This document shows positions 9,455-20,618 of a DNA stretch of 31,177 nt, piece by piece. Made by a program: the position numbers and the translations under genes. The stretch's first letter is position 1, and each line of letters begins with the position of its first letter. Location: assembly GCA_015680685.1 (NCBI GenBank), contig MNCI01008665.1:215840-247016 (forward strand). The letters are read 5' to 3'. Source of the stretch: Gnetum montanum (lineage: Eukaryota > Streptophyta > Gnetopsida > Gnetales > Gnetaceae). The notes beneath the pieces are model-generated. The model was not told the DNA's origin, did no database searches, and was given only the letters and a program-made list of their open reading frames with translations.

Positions 9455-11300
9455 ATATTGAGCATCCTACAAGTAAGAAATCTCATAGATCTTTCTTTGG
9501 AAAGATAAATTTCATTAAAGAATTTATCCCTGGATTTACTAAAATTACTAGATCTTTGATGCATATGCCAAAGAAAGATGTCCTAGTAGAGAAAACACTA
9601 AAATCAAAGAATGATTTATCAAAAATTAAGAAAGCCATTCAAGAAGCTCATTACCTAGTAAAACCAAAATTGAAAGAAGACTTTTGGCTATATGCTTTCA
9701 CTTCAAATGATTTAGTTTTTGTCATTTTAACACAAAAAGATGAAGGTCAAGATGAACCAATTGGATTTTTTGGATGCTAATTGAAAGGTTCAAAGCTTAA
9801 TTATTCAAACTTATAAAAACAAGCATTTATAGTTATTAAGCCACTTTAGCATTTCAAATATTATTTGGAAAGCTCATTAGTTCACACACTATGCTAAAAG
9901 AGCCTTCAATTAAACCATTCTTAGCCCAAAATGAAATTGGATTGAAGAGAGGAAAGTGGCTTATAAAGTTTCAAGATTTTAGATCTTCATTGGAAATATG
10001 CAAAACCATTAAAGGAATGGGATTAGCCAAGGTAATGGCTAAAGAAGATGAAGTATGTGTGCTGAAGACTCATGATGGAAATTGGTATGATGAGATTCTA
10101 GAATTCCTTGATATACAAAAGGTTTTGAAAAACTTAACTGCAAGTCAAAAGAGAGCTTTCTTCAAAAAGGCAAATGAATTTATGGTTATAGAAAGAATTC
10201 CATAGGGGTTTTGTTGGAATTGGTTCACAATGATCAAATTGGTCTTATCCTAGAACAATTCCATGATCATTCTAATTTCTTCTATGAATCTCTTAAGTCC
10301 ACTATTCAACATATACTCTATTATGGTTTTTATTGGCCTAGTATGTATCATGATATTAGTTTGAAAATACAAAGATGTTACAAATGTCAAATTCATGAAC
10401 CAAATAGCAAAAGGGCTAGAGCTTCTTTAAAACTGGTAATTGTAGATAGACCATTTCAACAATGGAGCTTAGATTTCATTAGTATAATTACTCCATAAAG
10501 AGCAAGACATAAGTTTATTATCATGGCTACGAATTACTTTACCAAATGGTCTAAAGAAAAGGCTCTAAGGAAACTTTTAGCATTAGATGTGATTAAGTTC
10601 TTGAAAGATTAGATTTTAAGTTTTGATCTACTAGAAGTGTTGGTATCTGATAATGGACCCACTTTTCAATTTGAAGAACTTATAACATGGGTATCAGAAA
10701 GGTCCATCTTTCTATTTTCTTCTTCAAATTATTATCCTCAAGGAAATGGCTAAGTTGAATCTACATATAAAAGCTTATTTCCTATATTAAGAAGTCCATG
10801 GATGGGAATCTAGGAAATTGGATTGATTACTTGCAATCTGCATTATGGACTGATCGTATTAGATTTAAGGAGGCTATTGGAACATCATCTTATAACTTGG
10901 TTTATAGTTTTCCTACAAGAATTATGAATAAGATTATAAGTTCAGCCTCAGAATTTGTGCAAAAGGATAACGAGAAAACTAATAAAGATAGAAGATTCAT
11001 GACTTTGCTCATCAAAAGAGAAGCTGAAATGGATAGAGCTAAAGATAATTTATTAAATAATACCTCTCAAGTCAAAAGGTGGTTCAATAGAAAGGCTCTA
11101 AAGAGAGCTTTTATAGTTAGTGATATGTATTATTATGGAATATGAAGAAGCCAAATAAGTTTTCAGCAATATGGACTGGTCCATTTCAGATCAAAAAACA
11201 ATTATCAGAAGATACCTACAAAATATCGACGTTAGATGGGATAGAGTTATAATTTCTATATAAGTTTTTGCATATAAAACATTATTTTGGACAACTACCT
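9455..11300 (+). pseudogene. pol: pol of A2: RT end, RNase H, integrase
   Basis: The RT connection segment FFGKINFIKEFIPGFTKI begins near 9500. RNase H follows (LKEDFWLYAFTSND, where the usual catalytic Asp is not visible), then KLNYS and LIKGMGLAKVMA-like segments. The integrase zinc finger is HDHSN…GFYWPSMYHD…CYKCQ (about 10262-10395). The catalytic core keeps all three acidic residues in one frame: Asp at 10472 (WSLDF), Asp at 10649 (SDNGP) and Glu at 10757 (VESTYK). The last two are separated by 35 residues, the canonical DD35E. Damage: stops at 10496, about 10609 and 10751, and a frameshift near 10795. The C-terminal GPFQIKKQL…TYKISTLDG segment ends near 11250; no chromodomain. Confidence 0.88.
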
Positions 11301-11740
11301 ACAACTTAAACCTATAAATATACCAATAAATGTATGTATATAATATAGCAATATTTAGTATACATAGTAGTAATTAGTAAACTTTTATAAATAAACTTTA
11401 ATATATATATGCTTATTAGTATATGTATAGGCTTATATAATATTTAACTATAACATATATATATCCTATACATATGTAAGATAAGTCTATATAATATTAT
11501 AAAAACATGTATAGTTAAAATATATTTAATTTAAGGTGTTAGTTTAAAAATTAGATTTAGACTATTTTAAGTAATTATTACTTGTAAGTGGGAGTGATGG
11601 TTAGATAACTACCTAGTGGTGATTTAATTTCAACCACTAAATAGTGAAATTCAAATTAGCCTACTATATAATGATGAGAAGATAATTAATTTCGGCTAAG
11701 TGCCAAAGTTGGTTAGTGAAATTGGTAAGAATTTCAAACT
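11301..11740. other. Very AT-rich non-coding stretch of A2
   Basis: Dominated by TATATA and TAATAT runs (especially 11320-11530), low complexity, no open frame. It lies between integrase and the extra ORF and includes the upstream part of a possible promoter. Confidence 0.6.
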
Positions 11741-11749
11741 TTCCTTACA

Positions 11750-11759
11750 CTATAAAAAG
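11750..11759 (+). promoter_or_regulatory. Candidate internal TATA box before the A2 extra ORF
   Basis: ACTATAAAAAGAG stands 88 bp before the ATG at 11847. The layout (AT-rich block, TATA, short leader, ATG) is that of a self-contained promoter. It may drive a separate transcript for the extra ORF. Similarity of the CTTTCCTTACACTATAAAAAG region to the A-type LTR TATA region is weak. Confidence 0.4.
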
Positions 11760-11846
11760 AGATATTAATTGCTTAGAATTACATCATTTTTTAATCCAAA
11801 GTTTAAGTGAGAAGGAAGGTGAAGTGTTTGAATGTAAGGTAGAAAT

Positions 11847-12478
11847 ATGGTTCTTGGGGATAAGGTAATAAGAAGGCCTTTTATCCCATATGTAATGGGA
11901 TACTATCCAAAGCATGTCTTAAGAGCTTATTGTAAAGCAATAGCCCATGGAGCATCTAGCAAAAGCCTTTTCCTACTTTGGCTTTTTGATGAGTTTAGAT
12001 TTCTCACTGGTGGACTTTCTATACATTCTAACATTTGGGGAAAATTTCATGAATGCATCACCCAAACTGAATCTCAAGGAGAGTCAAAGAAAGATGATTC
12101 CTAGAGAGAGGCTTTTATGTCTCAAGACATTGAAGCAACTAATTGGAAAGAATCTCAAAATTCAATAGCTAAAGCGTGGGATCAAAAAGAAATAGAGATA
12201 GTTGTTGAAGATAAACGTGAAGACCAAAATAAGGTTTCAACTAGGTAAGAAGAGGAAAGAAGAGCATTCATCACAACTAAGATAACATATGAAAGGACTT
12301 TTAATATGAGAATTCCTAAAAGAGTTACTATTTTCTTCCCACCCATAGAATAGTTTGTGTAAAGAGTTATTCGTACAGTTCCATAACTTTTATTAGGAAT
12401 GAGGTTTGTATTTCATCAAACCTTAAGTTTGATGGAAGTTTTCCTCAAACAAAGATTTGTATTTTTGTAAAAATGTTT
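11847..12478 (+). pseudogene. Extra ORF downstream of A2 integrase, function unknown
   Basis: ATG at 11847; 85 residues to the first stop (TAG, 12102). The same frame continues for about 210 codons in all, broken only by TAG or TAA codons (12102, about 12246, 12351, 12360, 12387) until 12478. The stops are at positions where Gln codons would fit. The N-terminal third is aromatic and hydrophobic (SLFLLWLFDEFRFL); the middle is charged (KEIEIVVEDKREDQ); the last third has RIPKRVTIFFPP. No family recognised. Tat and Athila elements often carry an accessory or env-like ORF here; membership is inferred from position only. Confidence 0.55.
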
Positions 12479-13900
12479 AATGAAGTCCTATTTGATGTTG
12501 ATTTAGTTGATAAATAATCTTAAACATCATGAATATTAAAGGAAATTTGAGAGGGAATGAAATGTTAGCACATTTTGACCACATTATGGAGTAGGAATAT
12601 ATACATTATGGGGTATGAAGATATACATTTAAATATCATGATTAACCTTACCTATTTCAATTTTAGGAAAATACTCTGTTTAGTGCTGCTATATATTCAC
12701 ATTCTCCTTGCCTAAGGTATAATTCACTGTCCAAGATAAACCCAATGCAAAACCATTATATTTGGGTGAACCCGCTTAATTCAAAAATATATATTGTGGA
12801 TGAGGATGGATAGCTTGGATATCAACAATTTTATAATTCCAAGTCTAAGAAAAAACATTAGAGGCCCTGTTCCTCAATTCTCAATTCTCTGTTCTGCAAC
12901 AATTTCCTCATCTATTGCAAGTGCATCTCCAATGCCAAAAAATTGCCTACTAAGAAAGGAACATACACAGAGAAATAAAAGTGAATCCAACCTTTTCATT
13001 TTTTTGAGCTTTGATAGTATTGAGGTGTTAATGTTTGTTTGAGCAAGGAGATACTCCTCTTGAGATCCCCCTATTCATAATTTCTCAAAACTCTATAGTT
13101 GCTTTGTTTCAGTTTCCTTTTCTCATAGGTAAAATACATAAGAGGAGGGTTAACATGGATGGACACAAGAGCTTTTCCTTGCCCCGTTGTTAAAAATAAA
13201 TGAAATAAAGACTAGCGATGAATGTCCTTGGAAAACTATCTGATGTTCTTGCAACTAAATGAGCAAGAATAAGAATCACTTCAAATGGTAGTGCTATTGA
13301 TCATTGCTCCACCATCAAGTAAAGTTGCAAGAAGAAATGGGAGCTCCATTGTTTAGAACTGCAATAGTTTTCGGTTCTTGTGCTCATTCTACTATCTTCA
13401 TTATGGCTGCCATTGTTACTACAAAGGCCATTATCATTTTCATCTTAGTGCTATTTGCTTCTGAAATGTCGCTAGAAATGGGATTTGATTATGATTCAAT
13501 TATAATAGTATCAACTATGGTAGTTGTAGGTAGAAATGATGACATATGACAAGAGGTATTAGACCCTATGTGTGCTAGGATTTGGGCAACTTAATCCCAT
13601 GTTGCTATACAGTAATTTTTTAAGATTCCATTGGTGATTCCTATATCATACCTATTGACGTGTATGGTAATGACCTTGGTAGAGCTTATCAAAGAGACAT
13701 GGAAATTGTTTGTTGCTACAAACTATGAGTTCGTTGCCTAAACTAGTGATTGTTATTATCGTGGGATACACACACATACCTAAACACTTGGTCTAAGCAT
13801 ATGCTATCTCCTTTGATCAACCAATCATATGTTTACATGGTTTCACTTAAATAAAAACTTAATCATTTCAAATTAAAAATGGAGAAGAAGAATTTATGGG
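12479..13900. other. Non-coding 3' part of A2, LTR start not fixed
   Basis: A purine-rich tract (GAGAGGGAATGAAA, 12549-12562) directly before TGTTAGCACATT (12563) is the best candidate polypurine tract and LTR start. That would make the LTR 2.77 kb against 1.9 kb in A1, so an insertion or a different start is possible. No coding sequence recognised in 12480-13900. Confidence 0.35.
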
Positions 13901-15333
13901 ATATTTGTACAACTTGCTATATGAATAAGACATTTGGCTATATCTCCTTTTATTTCTATTGAGATTGTAACTTCCTATAATGGTTACAATTAAAAACTTC
14001 ATGATAAATTTTTTTAGCTTTCCATCACCAAGAAAACACTTGGCCATCATAGCTTAAATTTCTAATAACTTCCTATGGAAGTTATAACTTCTAGGGTGGT
14101 TATTAATTAATCTCCCTAAATATTTGTAATACCCTTAACTGTTCATAATTATTGTAACTACCCAAAGCCACTATAAAAGGGCTTTAAGGGTAGAGTTAAA
14201 AAAGGGGGATTGGGAGAATTTGGAAAAGACAATTAAAAATTACTTGTAAGATGGCTTGCTAAAGACATCAATTCAACTACTTTGTTTTAATCCTATGAGT
14301 TCATTCTTTCCAATTTTGTTTTAGTTGCTTAGCTAATGGTTTAGGTAGTATCGTGCTTGGCATTTAGTTTTGGGATTTTCTTTAGGTTTCTTTCATAGCT
14401 CTATTTTTGCACAATTTAGACTTCTATTAAGATTTTCCATAGAAGATATTATGTTGTTGAAAAGCCTCAAGATCAATTTTATAGTAATGTCTTAACAAAG
14501 TTTCTTGTTTTAAGCATAGAGGATCTAGGAAAATCTTTGGTATCTTGAGACAACTAAAATAGCTTCATTATTTCAAAGTGTATTGCCTTAATATTTTAAT
14601 CTTTAAATTGTCAAAATTTTTGAAAGATCTGTTGAATGCAATATTTGACAACTATTAACTAGCCAAAATATAAACTCATACTTTGTGATTTATGCAAAAG
14701 TTTTTGGTAGTATAATAAGATTGTATTTATGAAATTGCTTATTGAGCTTGGGTAGTTTGGTAATTTGTAGTTATTAAATTAGGAATAGCTTTATTATGAA
14801 TTTTTCCTCATGTCAATTTATCTTACTTAAAATATTTGAGATTTCACACAATTTTTCTTTTCTTTTCATTCTCTTTCTAAGTTCATTGAATCTTGCTCTA
14901 TTTTTAGTTTTCTTGTGGAACTTTGTCCTTGGGAAAAATTAGGAGGAGGTTGGAAAAATTATGGTCAAATTTTTTTGTAAAATTTTATTCATTACAAATA
15001 GCATGCTATAGAGACTATATAGACTAAGTGATTGAACAAAATAGGAACCTTTAACAGCTCACACTATTTGAAAAAGTTAGCTAAACCTCTTTATGATAGA
15101 AAATTACAGTTTAATACATAACCCAACTATTTTAACATATGAAACAACAAAACACATACTCATGCTTAGTATGTTTCATAACTACTGAGTTTATTTAGAG
15201 GTATTTGGGCCTTAGTGTTACCAAAGACAAGCAAGCACCTAAACCCTGTTTGAAGAACACCTTCAATCCCATGACTCCCAAGGTCATGAGAGCCAGAGGC
15301 TTCCAACGTTAGTGGTCCTAAACAATGCCAACA
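13900..15333 (+). repeat. 3' LTR of A2 (right part certain)
   Basis: This aligns, in opposite orientation, with the A1 LTR from before the TATA to the end. Shared segments include TGCTTAGCTAATGGTTTAGG, TAGTATCGTGCTTGGC, TTTTCTTGTGGAAC, GAACAAAATAGGAACC and GGTATTTGGGCCTTAGTG. It ends GCCAACA at 15333, the same terminus as A1. Identity looks moderate, so A1 and A2 are different-aged or subfamily copies. Confidence 0.8.
14171..14180 (+). promoter_or_regulatory. TATA box of A2 LTR
   Basis: CCACTATAAAAGGGCTTT, at the position corresponding to the A1 LTR TATA. Confidence 0.6.
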
Positions 15334-16720
15334 AATAACAAGTTGGCTAACACACTTACTATCCACAATAGGATAAATGAACATAGCCTTGAGGAGTTAT
15401 TCAATCTTCTCTTTGATGATTTGCTTGAGTTTTGGATTCAAGCATCTTTACGACTGTCTCTTTGGTTTAATGGAGAAACCTATATAAATTCTATGCTAAC
15501 ATATCTTTAGGTCAATTATTGTTAACTCATGATATAACCAAGCAAAGGTTGTTGGACATTTGTTTACAACTTCCAAAAATTTCTTTTTCTATATAGAAGT
15601 AAGTGTGGCATTGATAATTACCGATTTGCCATTATTCAGAATGCATACTCCATTTCTACTGGTAGAGCCTTTAATTCAAGGGGCTCCTACTTAAAATTTT
15701 CATGGATATCTAACTCTTCCCAGTTGATCTCAATTTATACATTAGAGAATTGGTGATAGAGCTGCTCTAACTTATCCATGCTTTCCACATATGAGCTAGT
15801 GAGGCTCTTAGCTAGTTCCATGCATATTGTTGATCTAGCCTCATTTTTAATTGTTAGCCACTGAGTGTCCTCTTGTTTAGTGGTTTCTACATACATGCAT
15901 CTTTAAACCTCTATGATATCTACACACTATTGAATGCCTAAAGTGATATGCCTTTGATGATCCATACTTTTTGCATGTAGTGACACCCTATGTCACTATA
16001 CGTGATGCATTGAACTCTCTTCTTCTTAATTTTTTCAGATTCATTTTCCATAGAAATTTCCAGGGATAGGTCTCTAATACCCAACCTTGCATCTATGGTG
16101 CTTGGCCATGCTCTTCCCATGATGATACAAAAATATCCTTTTTTTTCATATGGATTACCAAAAAATCGACAAGATATGACCACTCACAAATGGTGGTCAA
16201 AATTTCTTCCACTAATTCTAAAGGAATAGTGATGGATTGATCTACTAGCTTTAGTTTGGTATTGGTCTTTTTTTAGAGGGGTAGGTTCTAGTCTTTGTAC
16301 ACTTCTTGTGAAATTAAGTTAACTTTAGAACCTAAGTTTAAAAGAGCCTTACATGGTTCATTTTCAAAAATCTATAAGTAGATAAGAGGACTCCCAAGAT
16401 TAGATCTCTTCCTAGAAAGATGGCTAGCCTTGATCCAATCTATGACCCCATGGGTCAACATGACAATGTGCAACTAGGAAGCACTTTGGTTTAAAGGTTT
16501 CTCGATAGAAATTTCGGAGATGAAAGTACTAGGGTTAATAGCTACAGGTGTTTGTGAGGGCTTTGTGGAACTATTGGTTCTAAAGAATGGCCTTTTTTAA
16601 GGGTTGGATTCAAAATCACTCAACTGAGGAGCCGAATATAAGTTTATTATCCTCGTAGCATTCCTCTACTGTTGCTAGGTAGGTATCTAACTTGATGAGT
16701 AGCGAGTATACCCTACAGCC
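15334..16720 (-). pseudogene. pol: Element C1: protease and RT N-terminus of a Ty3/gypsy element
   Basis: On the minus strand: ALLNLGSKVNLISQEVYKDW (about 16350-16290) is a retropepsin with Leu-Gly in place of Asp-Ser/Thr-Gly; WSYLVDFLVIH and the region after it complete the protease. Further on, the RT start pattern HRIYI…KPKRQS…LNPKLKQIIKEKIE…MFIYPIVDSKCVS (about 15490-15350) is present, the block just before the RT palm. It stops after VSQLVI, exactly where the A2 LTR begins. Many stops, mostly TAG or TAA. Upstream, VEECYEDNKLIFGSS (about 16690-16645) is probably Gag tail. The rest of RT is not found elsewhere in the window. Confidence 0.8.
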
Positions 16721-16729
16721 AATCATATG

Positions 16730-17565
16730 AATCACTAAAGTTCACTTAGCAATCCAATCAAATTCTAAAGACTTTAGGTTTTTAAGTACACTAGTTCTAT
16801 GAGGTGAAACTAACCATTACAATAATTTTCTTCCCAATTCCACTTGTGAAGTTCAAGGATATGGTTAAGTGTAACTAAGGTATCTAATTCTTATCATTTT
16901 ACCTTTTTGTGAATTAAGTCACCTAAGAATCAAGAATCAAGAATAAAGTAATTTAATTTCTAAATTAATCTAATAACTAGCTAACACTTAACTAATCCTA
17001 ACATAAGCATCCATTCCCACTTGTTGTACACATCTTGAACACATATAGCACTACTAGGTTACTAAATGTTAAGTGTTACTAGGATTACCAATGGTTAGAC
17101 GTATGCTTGAAGTGGTCATACTTATGTGCTACTATTTAATCCATATTAATTAATCACTTAATTACTTAAAAACATTAAAGGAAATTGCTTGAATATTAAA
17201 TTCTTAAACAAAATAATTAATCTAGTTCAAGTGTTGCAAGGTTTAATCAAAAAGTTCATCTTTATTGCTGCACATAGTGAAGCACTTAGGTACAACAATG
17301 TTTGAACACTCTTTGACTCCTACTGTAAGCACTCAAAAAAATTATAACTTTTGAGTGGAAAAACTGCTAAAGCTTCACTACAATTATGAGACTTCTTATC
17401 ATAAATGTGGTAGGTAGCACACATTTATAGGTGAAACAGGGTACCCCATTAATGGGTACATGTCAATGGGTTAAAACTTGCATCGACGAGATCATGTTGA
17501 TGAGATCACGTCGATGGGGTTGTGTCAATGACATCCCTTTGATGTGGCCAAATCATGATGATTCA
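16730..17565 (-). repeat. LTR-like block (element D 3' LTR or C1 5' LTR)
   Basis: On the minus strand it starts after a polypurine-like tract (GTTGTGGGGG, 17580-17571) and contains CCTATAAATGTG (17431-17420), AT-rich R/U5-like sequence and no ORF. It ends near 16730 where C1 coding begins. No matching second copy or PBS is visible in the window, so the edges and the owner are uncertain. Confidence 0.45.
17421..17430 (-). promoter_or_regulatory. TATA-like element in LTR-like block
   Basis: The minus strand reads CACCTATAAATGTGTG, about 140 bp from the presumed LTR start. Confidence 0.4.
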
Positions 17566-17794
17566 TTATACCCCCACAACTAAGTGAAAACTTGTCCTTG
17601 AGTTCTTTACAAAATTTGGAAAGGTATTGGATTATTGACTAACTAAAAAAATTCATAATCATAACAAAAACTAGGTGCCCAAGTGTATGATTTATAATCA
17701 TTACAAAATTTCGATATTCAAGACAACAAAATTGAACACATGAACAAAACTAATAAATATAATTCCTCTAATGATTCAAAGATAATGAAAACGA

Positions 17795-20618
17795 TCAAAT
17801 AGTCCTAGGCAGTGGAAGCTCCTAAGGTTCCAAAGGATCCTTTCTTGCTTTGAGCACATGTGTTGGTTGAGGCAATCATGGTTGTTCTACAGTAGTTGCA
17901 ACTTTTGGCAGAAGATGAAAGACATCCAATAGTTCCTTTATCTTCTCTTCCTTACCCCAAGGATCATTCATAGTCCATGTAGCATTATCAATGTGTACTA
18001 GAGTGGGAACATCCCACAAATAGGGCATTGTAGGAAATAGCTCCTTCACATTCATAAACCAGGCAATGAACTATTTACATTTGATGTCGAATGCTCTGAG
18101 TGCATTTTGCAGCTCCTAGTTTTTGTTCATCCTTTTGGCTAGGTTCTTAGTGGTTGATCATTGACTAGTGAACTTCACCTTGAGAACCTTGAGTTTTGCA
18201 TTTGCAATCTCAAGCTTTTTCTCAGTCTCTTTATGATGCTTGAACTCTTCCTCATACAACAAGTATGAGTTGGCCACTTATTTCTCCAATTTAAACTACA
18301 GCCTTCCAGCAATCAGCATCACCAAGTTTGCATACCAAAGATTGAAAAGCTCCATGTACTCTATCATCTCCTTAATCTACAACTCCTTCATGCAAATTTC
18401 AACTCTTTTGTATGCATTTAGCCCATCAAAGATAGGCTGCTAGACATTGCCTCCTTGTTGGAGTTGGTGGAATGCATCATTCACTTTCACCTTTGTCAAT
18501 TTTATGTGTTTCTCATTAACTTCTTTATATAAACCAACCTGATCTCTATAATTTTTCTTAATCCTTTCACACTTGATGGCCTTGTTCTTTTAGGGAACTA
18601 TCTCAATTGTAGATTTTTGATGAAGGGCATAGACTTTCATCGTGGAAAGGTTTCTCTTTTTTGCTATCAATCTCATCAATTTATTATTCACCTTAGCTAC
18701 CTACTCCTAATATTGATGGATAAAATCTATCATTTTTTGTTTTTGCACATCAACATTCTACAAGTGATGGTTCTCTGTGGTCAAGATCTCATTCTCATGG
18801 TGAGTCTAAACTAAGTCCTTTTGTATGTTGTACATTGTGGCATTGGCCAAGGGATGGTCAAAGACTATCAACTCTTTGAGTCTTTTATAAAGTTATTGGA
18901 AAGCTTCATCTCATGTGTTTTCTTACTTGAGAAACATAGGATCAATAAGGTGGGCTCTTAAATCGGAAAATTTTATAGCCAAGATTTGGTTTTGTGATCT
19001 AGCTATTTCAGGTTACCCCTCTATCATAATGCATTTACCCCTTACCTTGAGCATCTTCAACTAGTTTGCAATGATAGCATCTTAAAGGTCAAAGACATTC
19101 AAAATTGGTTGTCCAATTTACACCAATCAGTCTAGCAAATTCTTATGCTAGGCTATGCACAATGTGCCACTAATGATTCTTGCAGATGTCTACACATCTC
19201 TTAGTGCAGAAACATCTGGTATAGATGTTTTAGGTGCGTTAAGTGTTTTAGCAATTCTATTATCAACTACTTTGGCCACTGTCTCCTACCCATGGTGCTA
19301 CATCACTAAGATGGTTGCCCCCTCACCCTCCTCCAAATGCATCAAAAAGGTAGCAACGTTCTTAGAGATGTATGGGAATTGCTGTTATTTTGAGAGAGAT
19401 ACCATTACCTATTAGGCATTAGGATTTGACCTTGTGAACACTTGCATTCTTTGGGCTAAGAAAATTGGCCCTTCACCTTCCATTTGACTTATGGTTTTGA
19501 TCACTTTGTTGAGGTGATTCATTACTGGTCTATACACATATGGGTCACCACCACTTGTTCTTGCTTGCTTGCTAATGCTACCACAAGGGCTACTCTTGGA
19601 GTTCATGCATGTGCTTAATGGCAACACAAGCCTTTAACATTGTTTTGTGAGTGGGTGGTGGAGGTGGTTGTTCATGCTTCTCTTCTTGAATAACTTTGGT
19701 AAGCACCTTGTCCTTCATCATTTCTACTGAAGAGGCAATTGGAGCTCAAAAAATGGTGTCATTCATGTAGTGAGTTGTGCCTCCCCTCTTGCATAAACTT
19801 TTGATGATGCACGAAAAAGGAAGTGTCTTTCTTCCATGTTCATTTTTCTTAAAATGCTTCTCTATATCAAGATAGATCAGCTATGGAAGGTCAACTAGAA
19901 ATCTACTACTTAGAGTGGCACATGCACGGGTGGAGAAGATTGTGATCTTGCTTGGCCTTAACATTAGATTAAGGTGAAAGGCTGCAATCTTGAAGTATGC
20001 ACACTCTACCATAGTGAGTATATCAAACTCCTTACGGTCTACTCCATAACACCACTTAATCCATTCTCTTTTGATGCCTAGATCTACCTACATTAAAACT
20101 TCATCAAGATTTGCCCTAGTTTCTAATAACCCAATGGCCTTGAAAATGGCTTTCACCAAGTAGGACATTGAGATGTCCTTGATCTTGATCGTTAAATTGG
20201 CTTGTTGATTATTCCAAAATAAGTATGTTTCTCCCATGTACCACTCCCTTTTGGATGTAATAGTTGGCCACACAGGAGAGTTTTATAATTGTGCTTTGAC
20301 TTCTGGAGGCACAAACTCCAAGAAAGGTCCAAAGGCTAACTCTTGGAGTATAGATTTCTAGACTTTCTTATTTGCGATCTACCTGAGGTAAGCCTTTGTC
20401 AAGGTGACCTCAAGGTTTGGTCTCGATTCTAGTGCCTCATCTTGGTGAGACTATTCTATTGCAACTGCTTCAAGAATCTATCAAATAGATTCCACTTTAG
20501 GCTCCTCCCAAAGAGGTCCCATTGCATGGGTTTTAGCTTCTTGAACATGGAGCTATTTTTGGCATCTTTCGGTTCATGGTTGTTTGTCCCTTGGTTGAGA
20601 TGGTCCTTCTTCCTTCAT
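17795..20618 (-). pseudogene. Long decayed accessory ORF of element D (putative plant transposon protein-like)
   Basis: ATG at 20618, final stop TGA at 17795-17797, about 900 codons with one or more frameshifts between about 19640 and 18950. The N-terminal half (20618-19640) includes GPFLEFVPPEV, SPVWPTITSKREW, FHLNLMLRPSKITIFSTRAC and LPFSCIIKSLCKRGG. These resemble the domain annotated in plants as 'putative plant transposon protein' (often found in Tat/Athila-type elements); family call by eye only. The C-terminal half (18950-17795) is Lys/Glu-rich with coiled-coil character (YEEEFKHHKETEKKLEIANA) and ends MNDPWGKEEKIKELLDVF and Pro-rich sequence. Nearly all in-frame stops are TAA or TAG at plausible Gln positions. 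A polypurine-like tract and LTR-like block follow it. Confidence 0.65.

Larger units (their letters stand above)
9455..15333 (+). mobile_element. Element A2: 3' half of a Ty3/gypsy retrotransposon
   Basis: On the plus strand: end of RT, RNase H, integrase, an extra ORF, and a 3' LTR that ends CCAACA at 15333. The LTR is a diverged relative of the A1 LTR. Everything 5' of the RT connection region is missing; the left end meets B1 LTR sequence. The right LTR end joins coding sequence of C1, indicating insertion into C1. Confidence 0.85.

Noticed and set aside
11330-11530. LTR or origin within the AT-rich block
   Set aside because: Only low-complexity TA-rich sequence; no LTR ends and no counterpart in the A1 LTR.
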